DNA from: Hyphomicrobiales bacterium
GTDB taxonomy: Bacteria > Pseudomonadota > Alphaproteobacteria > Rhizobiales > Aestuariivirgaceae
DNA length: 8,584 nucleotides
Direction of reading: 5' to 3'
Assembly (NCBI GenBank): GCA_026996935.1
Contig: JALWJW010000355.1
Location: forward strand, 1 to 8,584
The notes under the pieces are model-generated. The model made no database searches. It was not told where the DNA came from and was given only the letters and a program-made list of their open reading frames with translations. Positions 6,644-8,584 of the stretch are shown piece after piece. The first letter of the stretch is position 1. Every line of letters starts with the position of its first letter. A program made the position numbers and the translations under genes.

Positions 6644-6695
6644 TATTGCAGTGCTCTTACTTATTTCACCATATGATTAACGTGCTATATTGCAG
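6644..6695. repeat. paired TATTGCAG direct repeats upstream of boxR
   Basis: TATTGCAG occurs at 6644-6651 and 6688-6695, 44 bp apart. A third, shorter match, TTGCAGG, lies at 6504-6510. TGCA-containing repeats are the recognition feature I recall for BzdR and BoxR in Azoarcus, so these may be BoxR sites for autoregulation. The boxC promoter region, however, contains no TGCA, which weakens the link. Confidence 0.3.
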
Positions 6696-6699
6696 CAGA

Positions 6700-6870
6700 A
6701 TAACAAACGCCCACATTAATTTTTATTAAAAAACCATCAAAGCCCTATCCACCTTCTCAACTTCAGAGAAATTCCAGTCAAAAACCAGATAAACTCACCT
6801 ACACACCTGATTCACCTCAAACAACTCACGCAATATAACTCATAACCAATAACTCACAAAAAACCACTCA
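6700..6870 (+). promoter_or_regulatory. C-rich, G-poor plus-strand segment (rut-like candidate)
   Basis: By hand count, 6701-6870 has 53 C and only 8 G in 170 nt on the plus strand. A transcript of this strand would be unstructured and rich in CA, CC and TC, which is the composition that Rho prefers when it loads. It could limit plus-strand transcription that comes out of the boxR antisense side before it reaches the metallo-hydrolase gene. No promoter driving such a transcript is evident. Confidence 0.35.
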
Positions 6871-6878
6871 TTAGTAGC
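6823..6878 (+). repeat. four ACTCA words at exact 14-bp spacing
   Basis: ACTCA begins at 6824, 6838, 6852 and 6866. The first three are preceded by A and the last by C, and the bases between are not conserved. A further ACTCA at 6793 is out of phase. It is either a small direct-repeat binding array or an effect of the skewed base composition. Confidence 0.35.
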
Positions 6879-6911
6879 GAGCCGCGTCTACTTCAAAACC
6901 TCTACCTATTT

Positions 6912-6927
6912 TTGACTAATTGGTCAA
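6912..6927. promoter_or_regulatory. 16-bp near-palindrome over a -35-like hexamer
   Basis: TTGACTAATTGGTCAA is symmetrical at all positions except one pair (T6917 against G6922). Its left half contains TTGACT, a good -35 hexamer on the plus strand for the metallo-hydrolase gene starting at 7015. The best matching -10 at 17 bp is TATGCA (6935-6940), which is weak; TATTAT (6932-6937) is better in sequence but at only 14 bp. The layout is typical of an operator for a dimeric regulator covering a promoter. Which protein binds is not known. Confidence 0.5.
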
Positions 6928-7001
6928 TTACTATTATGCATCTATGACTTTATACGTATTCACACCTGATTATGTCTCATCTATGTTCATCAAGAAAACA
7001 T

Positions 7002-7006
7002 GAGGG
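7002..7006 (+). promoter_or_regulatory. ribosome binding site that sets the metallo-hydrolase start
   Basis: GAGGG lies 8 nt before the ATG at 7015. The earlier in-frame ATG at 7000 overlaps the edge of this site and has no Shine-Dalgarno sequence of its own. Starting at 7015 also puts the signal peptide at the very N-terminus. Confidence 0.8.
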
Positions 7007-7014
7007 AACATCGT

Positions 7015-7920
7015 ATGAAATTTTTAACGTCTCTGGCTGCATTGGCATTTCTGACCCAATCAGCTTTCGCACTGGAAGTGCAAAAAGTTACCGATGGGGT
7101 GTACGCACTGGTTGGTGAAAAAAAGCAACGTTCAAAAGAAAATCTTGCCAATAACGCAACATTTGGCGTTGTAGTGACAAAAGACGGTGTGGTTCTTATT
7201 GATCCAGGTGGTAGCTTTAAAGGGGCAGCCACGATTGATAAGGCTATCAAAACCATCACCGACAAACCTGTCAAAATCGTCATCAACTCTGGCGGTCAAG
7301 ACCATCGCTGGATTGGCAATGGGTATTGGAAAGCCAAGGGCGCCAAAATCATCGCCTCAAACGCTGCCATTGCCGACCAAAAAGACCGCGGTGATTTGCA
7401 GATGACCGCGTTGGATAATTTTCTTGGTAAAGAACTTGATGGCACCGAACCTGTTTATGCTGACACAAGTTTTGATACTGAGCATAAGTTTTCATTCGGT
7501 GGGTTATCATTTGAAGTCTACTACGCAGGTGCAGCCCACACACCAGGTGATAGTTTTATCTGGCTAAAAGACAAAAGTGTCATGTTTACGGGCGACATTG
7601 TTTATGTTGAACGGATTGCCGGCATTGGCCCTCAGTCCCATTCTGGTGAATGGATTAAAACCTTTAAGACTATGGCGGCCTTTAAGCCTGCTCATATCGT
7701 GCCGGGCCACGGCCATGCCACTACCTTGGCACGTGCAAAAGCTGATACGTTGGATTATCTCGTTAATCTGCGTACACAAATGACCAAACACATTGAAAAC
7801 GGTGGTGATATGATTGGTTCGGTCAACGTCGACCAGTCTGCTTTTTCAAAACTTGAACAGTTTAAAGCACTAGCAAAGCGTAATGCCCAGCAGGTTTATT
7901 CTGAAATGGAGTTTGAATAA
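7015..7920 (+). CDS. exported metallo-beta-lactamase-fold hydrolase with altered metal motif
   Basis: Probable periplasmic protein of 301 residues; substrate unknown. The N-terminus MKFLTSLAALAFLTQSAFA is a clear signal peptide with a likely cut after AFA (residue 19). The rest follows the metallo-beta-lactamase fold: LIDPGGS (61-67), NSGGQDHRWIGN (91-102), AAHTPGDS (173-180), FTGDIVY (191-197) and IVPGHGHA (228-235). The usual HxHxDH motif is replaced by GGQDH, so both histidines before D96-H97 are missing, while H175, D194 and H232 remain. By the usual numbering one metal site (Asp-His-Asp-His) is complete and the other has lost two ligands. I recall other bacterial proteins with an NTGGQDHRWLGN motif, so this looks like a subfamily and not decay. 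It diverges from boxR and meets the dehydrogenase gene tail to tail with 4 nt between stops. No role in benzoate breakdown can be read from the sequence. Confidence 0.9.
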   Translation: MKFLTSLAALAFLTQSAFALEVQKVTDGVYALVGEKKQRSKENLANNATFGVVVTKDGVVLIDPGGSFKGAATIDKAIKTITDKPVKIVINSGGQDHRWIGNGYWKAKGAKIIASNAAIADQKDRGDLQMTALDNFLGKELDGTEPVYADTSFDTEHKFSFGGLSFEVYYAGAAHTPGDSFIWLKDKSVMFTGDIVYVERIAGIGPQSHSGEWIKTFKTMAAFKPAHIVPGHGHATTLARAKADTLDYLVNLRTQMTKHIENGGDMIGSVNVDQSAFSKLEQFKALAKRNAQQVYSEMEFE

Positions 7921-7924
7921 GCCT

Positions 7925-8584
7925 TTAAGAGGCGGTAATGCCGCCATCTATTGCAATAGCCTGGCCCGTCATGAATGTATTTGACGGGTCAGCCATCCAT
8001 AACATGGCTTGCGTAATCTCTTGCGGTTCGGCCAAACGGCGCATCGGTACGCCGCGCACCAAAAATTCCTCAGCCTGTTTTGCATCTGGTGCATTACCCA
8101 ACAAAGCATCGGTAACGATGGGTGTTCTGGCAAAGGCTGGACAAAGCGCATTGATGCGCAATCCCGTGCGTGCATATTCCAAAGCGGTTGATTTTGTCAT
8201 CCCAACCACGGCATGTTTTGCCGCCACATAAATAGACATGGTGGGCGCGCCAACCAATCCAGCCACCGAGGCGACATTGATGATTGAAACATCATCGTCT
8301 GATTGTTTGGCGTTGGCCAGCATGACAGGAATCTGGTGCTTCATGGCATAAAACACCCCCAGCACATTCACATCCATCACCTTTTTGGCTTCATCTGCTT
8401 CAAGGGTTGGTAGCTTGCCCTGGGTGTGGGCAATGCCAGCATTATTAATAGCCACATCCAGTTTTCCAAAACTACTTATTGCCAATTCAACGGCTAATTG
8501 TGAGGTTTGTTCAACCGATATATCGCCCGCCACAATTTCAACTTTTGTTCCGGTTGTTTTTAACGCTTCGGCTTGCTCGTCTAA
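7925..8584 (-). CDS. short-chain dehydrogenase/reductase (5' end outside window)
   Basis: NAD(P)-dependent oxidoreductase of the classical SDR family, cytoplasmic, with unknown substrate. The frame is open to the right edge of the window. The apparent start at 8533 is a GTG in the middle of the fold, so the gene is cut off and lacks its N-terminal glycine-rich cofactor motif here. The 219 visible residues show NNAG (47-50), the structural N73, catalytic S106 in NVASVAG, and Y119 with K123 in the YxxxK motif, so the catalytic tetrad is complete. CPAFARTPI (148-156) has PA where PG is usual, and the C-terminus TGQAIAIDGGITAS is typical of FabG-like and hydroxyacyl or sugar dehydrogenases. Without the cofactor-binding end, NAD or NADP preference cannot be judged. 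It converges with the metallo-hydrolase gene. Confidence 0.92.
   Translation of the reverse strand, partial: LDEQAEALKTTGTKVEIVAGDISVEQTSQLAVELAISSFGKLDVAINNAGIAHTQGKLPTLEADEAKKVMDVNVLGVFYAMKHQIPVMLANAKQSDDDVSIINVASVAGLVGAPTMSIYVAAKHAVVGMTKSTALEYARTGLRINALCPAFARTPIVTDALLGNAPDAKQAEEFLVRGVPMRRLAEPQEITQAMLWMADPSNTFMTGQAIAIDGGITAS
7931..7945. terminator. short GC hairpin at the convergent gene ends
   Basis: GGCGG (7931-7935) and CCGCC (7941-7945) form a 5-bp GC stem with a 5-nt loop, starting 10 nt after the metallo-hydrolase stop and inside the last codons of the dehydrogenase. Neither strand has a run of T after it, so it would be a weak or Rho-assisted stop at best. It is the only candidate at this junction. 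Confidence 0.25.

Larger units (their letters stand above)
6470..7014. other. 545-nt noncoding divergent region between boxR and the metallo-hydrolase gene
   Basis: No convincing gene is seen here. Plus-strand open frames entering it are antisense to boxR and have no ribosome site. From left to right it holds: the boxR leader; a weak minus-strand promoter-like pair (TTATTG at 6618-6623, 17 bp, TATAGT at 6595-6600); two copies of TATTGCAG; a C-rich and G-poor plus-strand segment (about 6700-6870); four ACTCA words spaced 14 bp apart; an 11-bp direct repeat CACACCTGATT (6802-6812 and 6961-6971); and a near-palindrome at 6912-6927. At 545 nt it is much larger than two divergent promoters normally need. 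Confidence 0.7.

Noticed and set aside
6331..6729. 132-codon plus-strand open frame running out of boxR into the divergent region
   Set aside because: It has no Shine-Dalgarno sequence, is antisense to the boxR N-terminus, and its composition follows the AT-rich intergenic DNA and not coding DNA.
1..8584. CRISPR array, tRNA or rRNA genes, insertion sequences
   Set aside because: No regularly spaced long repeats, cloverleaf-like sequence, transposase motifs or terminal inverted repeats were seen on either strand.

Overview
This window carries the core of the aerobic benzoyl-CoA epoxidation (box) pathway, with its dedicated regulator, in what looks like an alphaproteobacterium of moderate G+C. 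The organism call is an inference. It rests on the IclR protein at the left edge, whose sequence recalls the BhcR-like regulators of alphaproteobacteria, and on AT-rich intergenic DNA; there is no rRNA or housekeeping marker here.

Layout, left to right. (1) Bases 2-754, plus strand: the 3' part of an IclR-family regulator whose start lies outside the window. (2) Bases 837-5239, minus strand: boxC, boxB and boxA in that transcription order, with gaps of 31 and 49 nt, so almost certainly one operon. (3) Bases 5240-5539: a noncoding stretch holding a clear intrinsic terminator for boxR and, nearer boxC, an AT-rich promoter region with two inverted repeats, one lying exactly over a TATAAT hexamer. 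(4) Bases 5540-6469, minus strand: boxR, an XRE helix-turn-helix fused to a shikimate-kinase-like domain. (5) Bases 6470-7014: a 545-nt noncoding region between divergent genes. It holds two TATTGCAG repeats, a C-rich and almost G-free segment, a 14-bp-periodic ACTCA array and a 16-bp near-palindrome. (6) Bases 7015-7920, plus strand: an exported metallo-beta-lactamase-fold protein with an altered metal motif. (7) Bases 7925 to the right edge, minus strand: a short-chain dehydrogenase, convergent with it and cut off at its N-terminus.

How the genes work together: BoxA (NADPH reductase) feeds electrons to BoxB (diiron epoxidase), which makes the 2,3-epoxide of benzoyl-CoA. BoxC opens the ring hydrolytically, releasing formate and 3,4-dehydroadipyl-CoA semialdehyde. 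BoxR presumably senses benzoyl-CoA and controls boxCBA from its own separately terminated transcript. The aldehyde dehydrogenase (BoxD) and benzoate-CoA ligase needed for the whole route are not in this window. The metallo-beta-lactamase-fold protein and the dehydrogenase have no demonstrated place in the pathway.

The enzymatic system is known. The less familiar material is in the regulatory DNA and in the metallo-beta-lactamase-fold protein.
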